In this document: piece after piece, positions 9,074-17,172 of the stretch | How the letters are laid out: each line of letters starts with the position of its first letter | How positions within the stretch are numbered: position 1 is the first letter of the stretch | NCBI GenBank assembly: GCA_016841445.1 | Contig: JAENZD010000001.1 | Span: 248,001-312,000, forward strand | Direction of reading: 5' to 3' | Length of the DNA: 64,000 nucleotides | Source: Anaerolineaceae bacterium | GTDB taxonomy: Bacteria > Chloroflexota > Anaerolineae > Anaerolineales > Anaerolineaceae | Program-made: the position numbers and the translations under genes | The notes under the pieces: generated by a model | Told to the model about the DNA's origin: nothing | What the model saw: the letters and a program-made list of their open reading frames with translations, nothing else | Database searches by the model: none

Positions 9074-10510
9074 TCAATAGGCTCTTGCGAAATAAGCCTT
9101 CTCTGTGGCTTCCTCACCGCTGAAAATGCATTTCCCTTTTCCGCCGGGCTGATCCATTGGAATGCATCTGAGTGTAGCTTTGGTGTCCTCTTTGATTTGG
9201 GCTTCATTAGCCGCATTTGGCTTCCACCAGACATAACACCAACCGTCGTTTTTGACGATCTCTTTGAACTCATCATAATCCTTTGGCTCAAATATGTGTT
9301 CGTCTCGGAATTGGGTTGCTTTGGCCAGCATGTCCGCCTGGATGGTGTCCAGCATATTGCCAACAGTTTCTGCAATACCATCCTGGGGCACAAAAGATTT
9401 TCCATCGCGTCCGGGAATATCCCTGCGTGCCAATGCGACGCTGTTCTTGGCGACATCCTTAGGACCGATTTCTAAGCGTAAGGGGACACCCTTCAATTCC
9501 CACTCGTTGAATTTGAAGCCGGGCGTGACTTCCATGCGGTCATCGATCTCAACCCGAAATTCGCTCAATTGTGCTTTGACCTTATCAACGGCAGCCATTA
9601 CGGCTTGCTGTTCTTCTTCTTTTCGGAAAATGGGGACGATCACCACCTGGGTAGGTGCCAGGCGAGGCGGCAGGATCAAGCCCTGGTCATCACCATGGGT
9701 CATGATGATCGCACCTATGAACCGTGTTGACAGCCCCCAGGATGTCGTCCAACAGTGCTGGAGGGTATTGTTTTGATCCAAATATTGAATTTCAAAAGCT
9801 TTGGCAAAGTTTTGACCCAGGTTATGGCTGGTACCTGCCTGGAGTGCTTTTGTGTCACCCATCATACCTTCAATGGTGTAAGACCGCACAGCACCGGCGA
9901 ACTTTTCGCTTTCGCTCTTACGTCCTGGGATCACTGGCACTGCTGCTTCGTTCACAGCAAAGTCAGTGTAGATATCTAGCATCCGCAGGGTTTCTTCCTC
10001 TGCCTCTTCAGCCGTGGCGTGTGCGGTGTGACCTTCCTGCCAATAGAATTCGAGGGTGCGCAGGAACAGCCGTGTCCGCATTTCCCAACGGACGACATTG
10101 CCCCACTGGTTGATCAGAACAGGCAAATCCCGGTAGGACTGGATCCATTTGGAATACATATAGCCGATAATGGTTTCGGACGTTGGGCGGACAATGAGCG
10201 GTTCTTCCAATTCGGACCCGCCTCCGATGGTGACCACCGCCAGCTCAGGTGAAAAGCCTTCTACATGTTCCTTTTCTTTTTCCAGGAACGACATGGGGAT
10301 GAATAACGGGAATGCCGCATTCTTGTGTCCTGTGGCTTTGAACCGGCTGTCAAGGGCAGCCTGTATGTTTTCCCATAAAGACCACCCGTAAGGACGGACG
10401 ACCATGCAGCCGCGAACCGGAGCATAATCTGCGAGTTCAGCACGCTGAACCAACTGGTTGTACCAGTCTGAATAATTTTCTGATTTTGGTGTTAATTTTT
10501 TTTCATCCAT
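9074..10510 (-). CDS. proS: Prolyl-tRNA synthetase, archaeal/eukaryotic (short) type
   Basis: Charges tRNA-Pro. The 478-residue class II synthetase lacks the editing insertion of the long bacterial ProRS and has the archaeal-type features: an N-terminal class II core (VRGCMVVRPYGWSLWENIQ), motif 2 WEMRTRLFLRTLEFYWQEGH, anticodon-binding domain, and a C-terminal domain with CIPMDQPGGKGKCIFSGEEA ending in a terminal Tyr (EKAYFARAY), a mark of this type. Upstream on the same strand are the LOG and MazG-like genes (34-base gap). Confidence 0.96.
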   Translation of the reverse strand: MDEKKLTPKSENYSDWYNQLVQRAELADYAPVRGCMVVRPYGWSLWENIQAALDSRFKATGHKNAAFPLFIPMSFLEKEKEHVEGFSPELAVVTIGGGSELEEPLIVRPTSETIIGYMYSKWIQSYRDLPVLINQWGNVVRWEMRTRLFLRTLEFYWQEGHTAHATAEEAEEETLRMLDIYTDFAVNEAAVPVIPGRKSESEKFAGAVRSYTIEGMMGDTKALQAGTSHNLGQNFAKAFEIQYLDQNNTLQHCWTTSWGLSTRFIGAIIMTHGDDQGLILPPRLAPTQVVIVPIFRKEEEQQAVMAAVDKVKAQLSEFRVEIDDRMEVTPGFKFNEWELKGVPLRLEIGPKDVAKNSVALARRDIPGRDGKSFVPQDGIAETVGNMLDTIQADMLAKATQFRDEHIFEPKDYDEFKEIVKNDGWCYVWWKPNAANEAQIKEDTKATLRCIPMDQPGGKGKCIFSGEEATEKAYFARAY

Positions 10511-10544
10511 AATAAGTTCATTATCTCTTTTGTTTTATTTAAGT

Positions 10545-11099
10545 TTATGATATGCCCAGGAACTGATTGACGATTTCAAACGCAGCTTCAGGGCCTGGTG
10601 CAAAGGCGATATATTCACGATTTTCCATCGCAACATAGTCGCCCTGGGTTGCAAAAAAAGTTTCAATTGTTTTCTGCCAACCGCTGCCTAATAAGATCAG
10701 GGGCTTTGGCGTGATGGAATTGATGACAAGACGGTTCCACGTAGCGCAGATCTCTAATAGTGTGCCCACACCGCCGGGCAAGGCGATGGCAGCATCACAA
10801 TTTTCTACCAGCGCATCGACTCTGCTCTGCAGTGTTTTCCGCCGCCATTCCTCTGCGACCCATTGGTTGGGACCGATTGGCCGGTAAGTTTCGATATCAT
10901 CACATGTCACCCCGATGACGTGCCCGCCGGCTTCACTGGCACCACGCGAGGTCGCTTCCATGGTACCTCCATATCCCCCGGTCAGAACAGCAATACCTGC
11001 ACTGCCCAGTAATTTTCCTAATTCATAAGCTTCCTGGTAGGCAGTTGATCCCGGTTTAGGATTTGATCCGCCAAATACGCTAACTTTCATCTTGTTCAT
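10545..11099 (-). CDS. LOG-family nucleoside 5'-monophosphate phosphoribohydrolase
   Basis: LOG proteins split the N-glycosidic bond of (modified) nucleoside monophosphates into base and ribose 5-phosphate. The 184-residue Rossmann-like protein has the LOG active-site motif PGGVGTLLE (PGGxGTxxE) at about residues 103-111, preceded by GGYGGTMEATSRGA. Start codon ATG at 11099 lies inside the end of the MazG-like gene (20-base overlap), which suggests coupled translation. The pairing points to nucleotide clean-up rather than cytokinin synthesis. Confidence 0.88.
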   Translation of the reverse strand: MNKMKVSVFGGSNPKPGSTAYQEAYELGKLLGSAGIAVLTGGYGGTMEATSRGASEAGGHVIGVTCDDIETYRPIGPNQWVAEEWRRKTLQSRVDALVENCDAAIALPGGVGTLLEICATWNRLVINSITPKPLILLGSGWQKTIETFFATQGDYVAMENREYIAFAPGPEAAFEIVNQFLGIS

Positions 11100-11424
11100 C
11101 TTCCTCGTTCATTTTATTTTCAGCCATATCCCAGGTTCGGGACCGGTTGATTTGTAGTTTCTCTAACACAGCTTTCTCAAGGTCAATACCGGATACGCTG
11201 GCAAGCTGCAGCAGATAAAGGGTCACATCAGCCAATTCACCTGCCAGCGAGTGAGGGTCTGGGAGGGTTTCTAGCCATTGGAAGAGTTCCAGCACCTCAG
11301 CAGCCTCAATATTGAGCGAAAGGGCAAGGTTTTTCGGCGTTTGCGGCCGTGGACTGTCAGGTTCGTGCCATCCTTTTTCAGCCACGAATTGGTTCATGGC
11401 GCGGGTCAGGTCTTTGATATCCAT
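11080..11424 (-). CDS. MazG-like nucleotide pyrophosphohydrolase
   Basis: All-alpha NTP pyrophosphatase of 114 residues, converting (d)NTPs to monophosphate and PPi. The MazG metal site is readable: EAAEVLELFQWLE (ExxE, about 40-52) and GELADVTLYLLQLA (ExxD, about 62-75). The N-terminus DIKDLTRAMNQFVAEKGWHE and the region after the first helix match the dCTPase/iMazG-like subgroup. Overlaps the LOG gene by 20 bases; a methyltransferase gene ends 60 bases upstream on the same strand. Confidence 0.9.
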   Translation of the reverse strand: MDIKDLTRAMNQFVAEKGWHEPDSPRPQTPKNLALSLNIEAAEVLELFQWLETLPDPHSLAGELADVTLYLLQLASVSGIDLEKAVLEKLQINRSRTWDMAENKMNEEDEQDES

Positions 11425-11484
11425 AACTTAAGAATTATACATGATAAACTGGAGATTTCCTAAAACACAAACCAGCACAAACGG

Positions 11485-12312
11485 TTATTTCACAGCCAGC
11501 ACACCAAATGCCCTATCTTTTTTGGTGACACGAAAGCCAGCTTTCTTGAGGCGCTCAACCGCGCCCCGACCAACAGAAGCACCGAGCCTGCTCTCCGGGT
11601 TGCCGATGTAATGGAATAAGCGACCGCCCGGTTTGAGAATCCTGTAAAAGGTATGATAGATGGATTGGCTGTAAAGGTGTCCAGCCAGGCTGAACATCGG
11701 CGGATCGTGGATGATGGCATTGAAATAACCATCATCGAATGATGGTGCAAGGTCCGCACTGTCCCCAACCAGGTGATGTATCTTCGGGTTGGTGAACAAG
11801 TCTGCTGACCAGGGGTTCATCCGGCAGATTTGATGCACCGCAGGATCGAATTCGATCGTGATGACCTTTTCGGCTGTTTTACCCGCCTGGATCGCTGTAT
11901 AGCCTAACCCCATTGCTGTATCCAGGATTTTGCCGTATGGTTTACCCAGGGCAAGGATTTTTTGTTTTGTATCTTCATCGGGTGTGGTTCCCTTGACACG
12001 GTGCATAGGGATGCCGGAGACCAGCATGGTAGGCGCTTTGGATGTGGGCATCAGGCTGTAATAGCGGTTTGTCCTGGGTGAAAACACCTCTACTTTTATA
12101 AGTTCACCATTCTCCAAAATAAAACAATTGTTTTCATTTTCAGTTATGATCTTCACCTGCTCAGTGGTCAATACCTTGCCGTTATTAAACTGCCAGCCGC
12201 CGGCAATTTTCTCCGCTAGCTCTTCAGAAAGACCCAGATCTGTTGATATTGTGCACCTGTCTTCTTTTTGATCTTTGATCAATTGTTGGGTTTGATAGTG
12301 GGAGAAAATCAT
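11485..12312 (-). CDS. SAM-dependent methyltransferase
   Basis: Class I Rossmann methyltransferase of 275 residues. Motif I is ILDTAMGLGYTAI (about 128-140), followed by the acidic end of strand 2 (VITIEFDP), a catalytic-type HDPPMFSLAGHLY (about 200-212) and LKPGGRLFHYIG. The N-terminal 100 residues form a separate domain. The DPP motif recalls N-methylating enzymes, but the substrate cannot be named. Same strand as the MazG-like gene; no obvious functional link. Confidence 0.82.
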   Translation of the reverse strand: MIFSHYQTQQLIKDQKEDRCTISTDLGLSEELAEKIAGGWQFNNGKVLTTEQVKIITENENNCFILENGELIKVEVFSPRTNRYYSLMPTSKAPTMLVSGIPMHRVKGTTPDEDTKQKILALGKPYGKILDTAMGLGYTAIQAGKTAEKVITIEFDPAVHQICRMNPWSADLFTNPKIHHLVGDSADLAPSFDDGYFNAIIHDPPMFSLAGHLYSQSIYHTFYRILKPGGRLFHYIGNPESRLGASVGRGAVERLKKAGFRVTKKDRAFGVLAVK

Positions 12313-12456
12313 AGGTTTAGTCTTGATGAAATTTAAGATTAAATGGATTTCAGAAGGAGTTGCTTCAATTAATGAAGAAATAAGGGGAACTCATTGGACT
12401 TCAGAAATTAGATATCAGGAATGGGAGATTAACTCATGGTCGGATTGATGAGAAAT

Positions 12457-12831
12457 TTAATCGCCAAAAAAGAGTTCCTGCCAGACTTCCCAATTGCTGA
12501 CCTCATCGATAATAACTTCCTGGCGTGCAGATTCAGTGACAACCAGATCAGAGGGGGAGAGGAGAACGATCGGGATATCACCTTCCTGCACCATCGAGCC
12601 TTCCTCCCGCGCCCATTCCTCCACAGCCTGGTTAGATTCTGCAAAGGTTAAAGCCGCCTTCAGTGCAGTGCGTGTAGCCTCCAATTGGCTGTATTCCTGT
12701 TCAAGCTGTTTTTCCTGTTTTCTTAACCGGGAAAGCAGTACCATCCGTTGGTTAAAATTGATCAGTAAAAAGACCAAAATGATCACCAGGACGACCACAA
12801 TCACACGTTTATCTTTTAGTATCTTCTTCAT
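12457..12831 (-). CDS. DivIC/FtsB-like septum formation initiator
   Basis: Bitopic membrane protein of 124 residues: short basic N-terminus (MKKILKDKR), one membrane helix at about 9-25, then a coiled coil (RKQEKQLEQEYSQLEATRT, about 36-56) and a short C-terminal extracytoplasmic domain including EEWAREEGSMVQEGD. This is the layout of FtsB/DivIC, which bridge the divisome with FtsL and FtsQ. GGGAAG sits just upstream of the ATG. It lies downstream of tRNA-Leu, separated by that gene's terminator. Confidence 0.8.
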   Translation of the reverse strand: MKKILKDKRVIVVVLVIILVFLLINFNQRMVLLSRLRKQEKQLEQEYSQLEATRTALKAALTFAESNQAVEEWAREEGSMVQEGDIPIVLLSPSDLVVTESARQEVIIDEVSNWEVWQELFFGD

Positions 12832-12900
12832 AGCTTCCCAAAATAGTTGGTATCATGATTGGTTACAATTATTGTACCATTCTTGGTAAAACCGTTTTGA

Positions 12901-12928
12901 TAAAAAAATACCCCCAAAATTTTGGGGG
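12901..12928 (-). terminator. Intrinsic terminator of tRNA-Leu
   Basis: On the minus strand CCCCCAAAATTTTGGGGG (12928-12911) is a perfect palindrome followed by TATTTTTTTA (12910-12901). It lies directly behind the tRNA. Confidence 0.85.
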
Positions 12929-12931
12929 CAG

Positions 12932-13016
<85 letters not shown>

Positions 13017-13245
13017 ATCGGTCTTTATTTTATCCAATAACCATGAATTGTCAACCTTATGATAGAAAGAAGCCTGGAAACCTTGACTGCCTGATCAATA
13101 CAGCCATGATAGTAGAAGATTTATGATGAGAATCATAGGCAAAAATTATTTCAGTTTAAATTGAATCATAAAGCATAATTTCGTAATTTTAGGTAAAATA
13201 ATGGTATCGGGATTAATGACGAAAATTTAGTGGATGGGAGTGAAG

Positions 13246-14562
13246 GTGAATAAGAAATTCCTAAACTATCTGTGGATACTTATCTACATCTTGATGGTTT
13301 TTATGCCCCTTGTACTGTTAATGATTTTGCCCAAGCCAGACGGCCGGGAGTTTCTCAGGGAAGTATCGGTGGCATTGGGATTCCTGGGTATGGCACTGCT
13401 GGGTCTTCAGACCATACCAACATCCAGGTTGAAATTTTTCACCAAAGCTTTTCCTATGGATACCATCTATACCATCCATCACGGGCTGTCAGTTTTCACA
13501 TTCCTGGTTGTTTTAGCCCATCCAATTTTGCTATTTATTAATAACCCTGAAACGCTGCGTCTTCTTAACCTGATTGATGCACCTTGGCGTGCCAGGGCTG
13601 GTGTCGTTGCTGTTTTGGGTATGCTACTGCTGGTGGTTACTTCAGTTTGGCGGGAATTGATGAAGGTCAAATATGATATCTGGCGCTGGATCCACGATGT
13701 TTTATCATTTCTTGCGATTGGCTTAGCGCTGTATCACATGTTCAAAGTCAACCATTATATGGCCTTAACCTATCAAAGGGTCATCTGGTTGGTATTAACC
13801 GGCATCTGGCTGGCCACCATCCTTTATATTAGGGTGGTAAAGCCGATCATTATGATCAAGAAGCCTTATAAAGTTGTGAAGGTCATTAAGGAAAGGGGTC
13901 AGAGCTGGTCACTGTACCTCAAACCTGATGGCCATGATGGGTTGGAATTTGAAGCCGGTCAATTTGCGTGGATAACCACTGAATCACCCTTCATCTTCAG
14001 AGAGAATCCCTTTTCCTTTTCGAACAGCTCTGACCATGAAGGAAATGTGATCGCATTCACGATCAAAGAACTGGGTGATTTCACCAGTAAAATTGGTGGA
14101 TTTGAGGAGGGGAAGACAGTCTTCGTAGACGGTCCTTATGGCACCTTCAGCATGGACGAACATGCGTGCAAAAAGATGGCATTTATCGCCGGCGGTATTG
14201 GGTCTGCCCCTGTGATGAGTATGCTGCGAACCCTCGCAGATCGGAAAGACAAGAAAGAAACATATTTCTTCTACGGTAATGCGACCTGGGAATCAATTAT
14301 TTTCCGGGAAGAGCTGGAAGCGTTGGAGAAGAATTTGAACCTTAAACTGGTTCATGTCCTTGAACGTCCCCATGAAGAGTGGCAGGGTGAAAAAGGATTT
14401 ATTACGGCTGATATACTTGGACGATATCTTCCAAAAGATTACCAGGATTTCACTTATTTCTTATGCGGACCGCTCCCAATGATTAATGCTGTTGAAGGGG
14501 CTTTGCATACATTGCATATCCCTCCAGGGCAAGTTTATTCTGAACAATACGAAATGGCGTGA
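13246..14562 (+). CDS. Ferric-reductase-like transmembrane flavocytochrome
   Basis: Membrane electron-transfer protein of the ferric reductase/NADPH oxidase superfamily: about six N-terminal membrane helices with paired His (HHGLSVFTFLVVLAHP; WIHDVLSF and ALYHMFKVNHYM) that should bind two hemes b. A cytosolic FAD domain follows (AGQFAWITTES; ENPFSFSNSS), then an NAD(P) domain (AGGIGSAPVMSML; YFLCGPLPMI). It should pass electrons from NAD(P)H across the membrane. GTG 13246 is chosen for GGGAG at 13236-13240; ATG 13234 is in frame but lacks an SD. A 34-residue membrane peptide follows at once, and a pentaheme cytochrome converges from the other strand. Confidence 0.88.
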   Translation: MNKKFLNYLWILIYILMVFMPLVLLMILPKPDGREFLREVSVALGFLGMALLGLQTIPTSRLKFFTKAFPMDTIYTIHHGLSVFTFLVVLAHPILLFINNPETLRLLNLIDAPWRARAGVVAVLGMLLLVVTSVWRELMKVKYDIWRWIHDVLSFLAIGLALYHMFKVNHYMALTYQRVIWLVLTGIWLATILYIRVVKPIIMIKKPYKVVKVIKERGQSWSLYLKPDGHDGLEFEAGQFAWITTESPFIFRENPFSFSNSSDHEGNVIAFTIKELGDFTSKIGGFEEGKTVFVDGPYGTFSMDEHACKKMAFIAGGIGSAPVMSMLRTLADRKDKKETYFFYGNATWESIIFREELEALEKNLNLKLVHVLERPHEEWQGEKGFITADILGRYLPKDYQDFTYFLCGPLPMINAVEGALHTLHIPPGQVYSEQYEMA

Positions 14563-14573
14563 AAGGAGTCGGA

Positions 14574-14678
14574 ATGGATCTTCAACATATTCATCAGCGA
14601 GTATTAATGATCATCACTGTCCTGCTGTGCGTGGGCTTGGCCGTTTTGTTTGGCGCAATCCAGGCGGGGTTGATCTAA
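14574..14678 (+). CDS. 34-residue single-helix membrane peptide
   Basis: A short frame not usually annotated: polar N-terminus MDLQHIHQRV, then one hydrophobic helix (LMIITVLLCVGLAVLFGAI) and a QAGLI end. It has a good SD, AAAGGAG at 14562-14568, five bases before ATG 14574, and starts 11 bases after the flavocytochrome stop, so co-translation with that gene is likely. It could be a small subunit or assembly helix of the flavocytochrome. Function is inferred only from position. Confidence 0.6.
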   Translation: MDLQHIHQRVLMIITVLLCVGLAVLFGAIQAGLI

Positions 14679-14710
14679 TCGAAGCATAAATTTCTATCCA
14701 TTACAAAACC

Positions 14711-14738
14711 ATAAAAAAGACGCCCGTTATGGGCGTCT
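14711..14738 (-). terminator. Intrinsic terminator of the pentaheme cytochrome gene
   Basis: AGACGCCC (14718-14725) pairs with GGGCGTCT (14731-14738). On the minus strand the stem is followed by TTTTTTAT, a proper T-run for the cytochrome gene ending at 14770. On the plus strand only a weak T-stretch follows, so it may work poorly for the flavocytochrome. Confidence 0.8.
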
Positions 14739-14769
14739 ATGTCTTAATTAAACTACTATGTTAACCTGG

Positions 14770-15903
14770 TCATTCAGGCCGGAGTAGACCTGACATTTCA
14801 ACATCAACGACCTCTGATAAATCATCCAGGGTGTCGTATATTAATTGGATCAAATATCGTGCGTTATGGGTAAAGCCACCAGGATCTTCGAGCACCAGAT
14901 GGTAATTATAGGTCGCTTTGACTAACCTGGGTGTCCAACTTCCATAACTGTTTGCGCGTTCGGTCTCTCCTTCATCAGCTTCTCCGTTGCCATTGGTGTC
15001 AATGAACCAGTAGGGATTTTGAAATGCATAAACGATAGACTGATCGGAGACCTCTTCGGCATAAGCCTGGATTGCACTATACAACATGTCGTGCATCTTT
15101 GTCAATTCTCCATAAACACCTTCCGCGGTATCGCCATCACCGTCAAAGTCCAGCGTGTCCTCTGTACGTATGTCACGTAAATCACCATAATCACTGACTT
15201 CAGAATGGCAGGCAGCACATTCATCGGGATTGATCAGGAGTGAGTGCGGGTTATGGCAGTCTGTACACAATTGGTAGTCTTCAACATGGTTGAAAAAGCC
15301 ACTGTAGCTCAACTCAGGGTATTCATATCCAGTGATGACATCGGTCCCGTAACGAACTGCTGCGGCAATTTTGTAGTGGATATTGATAAACCCCAACTCT
15401 TCATTTACCTCATCCTCCGGAAGATTTACTGTACTTTTTTCAACGTCTAACCCGGAGCGCCTACCCTGGTGACACTCAGCACAAATCGCACTTTCTTCCA
15501 AGGTATCGATGGTTTCACCAGAAGGAAAATAGGCGGATGTTTTAACATGGGCTGAATCATTGTGGCAAACAAAACAACTGACCACTGAACCAGTATTGGC
15601 TTCATTATCGGTCGATGTGCCCTGGTTGGGTTCTGTTTCATCTTCCCCCAGGTAATCAAGGAAGCCATAAGCACTATGGCATTTTGCGCAAGATGTGGAT
15701 ATTACTGGCGGGTCATCTTCGTCCCAGTGAACAAAAGACTCTGCCTCAGAATCTGCGTGGGCTGAACCTGACCATTGTTCACTGATGGCCTCAACCGTTT
15801 CAGGCCGTGGTTCCGGGGGTAGAATGAATTGTCCTAAAAGGATCGCTGCCAGCCCTCCCAACAAAAAGAAAATTATGATCAGGGGCCACACCAATTTCTT
15901 CAT
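14770..15903 (-). CDS. Membrane-anchored pentaheme c-type cytochrome
   Basis: Extracytoplasmic electron carrier of 377 residues. It begins with a membrane anchor (WPLIIIFFLLGGLAAILLGQ, about 5-25). Five CxxCH heme sites follow: CAKCH, CFVCH, CAECH, CTDCH and CAACH, about residues 72-230. The heme-poor C-terminal third carries Asp-rich loops, DFDGDGDTAEG and DTNGNGEADEGE; the second fits a DxNxNxxxDxxE calcium loop. Its electron partner may be the convergent flavocytochrome. The terminal acceptor is not visible. Confidence 0.9.
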   Translation of the reverse strand: MKKLVWPLIIIFFLLGGLAAILLGQFILPPEPRPETVEAISEQWSGSAHADSEAESFVHWDEDDPPVISTSCAKCHSAYGFLDYLGEDETEPNQGTSTDNEANTGSVVSCFVCHNDSAHVKTSAYFPSGETIDTLEESAICAECHQGRRSGLDVEKSTVNLPEDEVNEELGFINIHYKIAAAVRYGTDVITGYEYPELSYSGFFNHVEDYQLCTDCHNPHSLLINPDECAACHSEVSDYGDLRDIRTEDTLDFDGDGDTAEGVYGELTKMHDMLYSAIQAYAEEVSDQSIVYAFQNPYWFIDTNGNGEADEGETERANSYGSWTPRLVKATYNYHLVLEDPGGFTHNARYLIQLIYDTLDDLSEVVDVEMSGLLRPE

Positions 15904-16006
15904 TTTCTATCTCCTCTCCCAAAATTAGCGGATAAACACGTCAATTTATATAATTTTACTTGATAATTTCATTTGCCAACAACTCACTGAAAAAATGATC
16001 CTTCGG

Positions 16007-16012
16007 TATAAT
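16007..16012 (+). promoter_or_regulatory. -10 box upstream of the deacetylase cluster
   Basis: A perfect TATAAT lies 33 bases before ATG 16045. No convincing -35 hexamer is seen at 16-18 bp, so this is tentative. Confidence 0.3.
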
Positions 16013-16044
16013 CAAAAGCGTCTTCGGATTATGATAAGGTGCTC

Positions 16045-17172
16045 ATGAAGAAACCAGTCGTTTTGTTATTATTAATTGTATCTATTTTTTTACCATCATG
16101 TGTGGCTTCCCCTGCGAATGACATTGATCACAGCAGTGTGCCAGAGGTTAACAAATCTGAAACCCCTTTACCTGCAACCGCGACACCTTCAAGGACATTA
16201 ATCCCAAGCAACACACCCTCTCCGACCACAACAAATACACAACTTCCGCCCACAGTTACAGCTACCCCTTATGATTTGACCTATTTTACTAACTTGGACC
16301 TGTACCCAGGTGTGATCCCGGTCAATTATATTGAGGTTACTTGTTCTTATCTTGAGAATCGCTGGGGTGACGGAAAGAGCAGTCCTGGCACGATAGTTGT
16401 ACCCATAATGTTCCACTCGGTTGCCAAACCGGGCAGAGAGATTACGGACACGACCACGATCAGCATGGCTTATTTTGAGTATTTTATGGAATTTGCCATA
16501 GAGCAAGGATTCTCAACAGTTACAGTGGATGAATTGATTGGGTTTTTAGACTCCAACCAAAAAATACCGGAACTTTCGATGATTTTAATCCTGGACGACC
16601 GGCGGCCTGGTGTAACCGAGCTTTTTATGCCTTATTTGGAAGAAAACGACTGGACTTTAACCTTGGCCTGGCCAACCACAGATGCCACCGGGGATGCTTT
16701 ATGGGATCGAATGGAAGGATTAGCCTCATCCGGTCGTCTGGATGTTCAATCGCATGGGCATGACCATATTTATATCCAGGATTACACAGCCCAGGAAGAA
16801 ATTGAAGAGGAGATCTATCAGCCGATCGAAGTTATCCAGGAGCATTTCAATACCACACCACAAGCGATCATATGGCCTGGCGGAAATTTCACCCAAACTT
16901 CGGTGGACATGGCTTCTGAGGCAGGCTTTGAAGTTGGATTTACAGTCTTCTCAAGGGGACCGTTGATGTTTAATTGGATCCCTCAAGGCGAAAAAGAACA
17001 GGCTCTCGGAGCACCCTTACTGCTCCTGCCGAGATACTGGTCAACGGCTGCCGATGTTGCTTTGATCGAAGCAATCAAGATCAATGAAGCAGCCAAAAAG
17101 GATGCCGCCGCAGTTAAAACAGATGAAATATATTACTATGAAACCTACTGTCAACCGCTGGAAAACAATTAA
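16045..17172 (+). CDS. Polysaccharide deacetylase-family lipoprotein
   Basis: Secreted lipoprotein, 375 residues: lipobox LPSC near residue 19, a Thr/Pro linker to about 75, then a NodB-type catalytic domain. The NodB signatures are VPIMFHSVAKPG, the Asp pair ILDDRRPG (about 180) and the His motif SHGHDHI (about 235), with IWPGGNF later. These enzymes remove N-acetyl groups from peptidoglycan or other amino-sugar polymers. ATG 16045 is favoured by AAGG six bases upstream; GTG 16039 is in frame. Its end overlaps the next gene by 35 bases, so it should be in one transcript with the LysM-M23 proteins. Confidence 0.85.
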   Translation: MKKPVVLLLLIVSIFLPSCVASPANDIDHSSVPEVNKSETPLPATATPSRTLIPSNTPSPTTTNTQLPPTVTATPYDLTYFTNLDLYPGVIPVNYIEVTCSYLENRWGDGKSSPGTIVVPIMFHSVAKPGREITDTTTISMAYFEYFMEFAIEQGFSTVTVDELIGFLDSNQKIPELSMILILDDRRPGVTELFMPYLEENDWTLTLAWPTTDATGDALWDRMEGLASSGRLDVQSHGHDHIYIQDYTAQEEIEEEIYQPIEVIQEHFNTTPQAIIWPGGNFTQTSVDMASEAGFEVGFTVFSRGPLMFNWIPQGEKEQALGAPLLLLPRYWSTAADVALIEAIKINEAAKKDAAAVKTDEIYYYETYCQPLENN

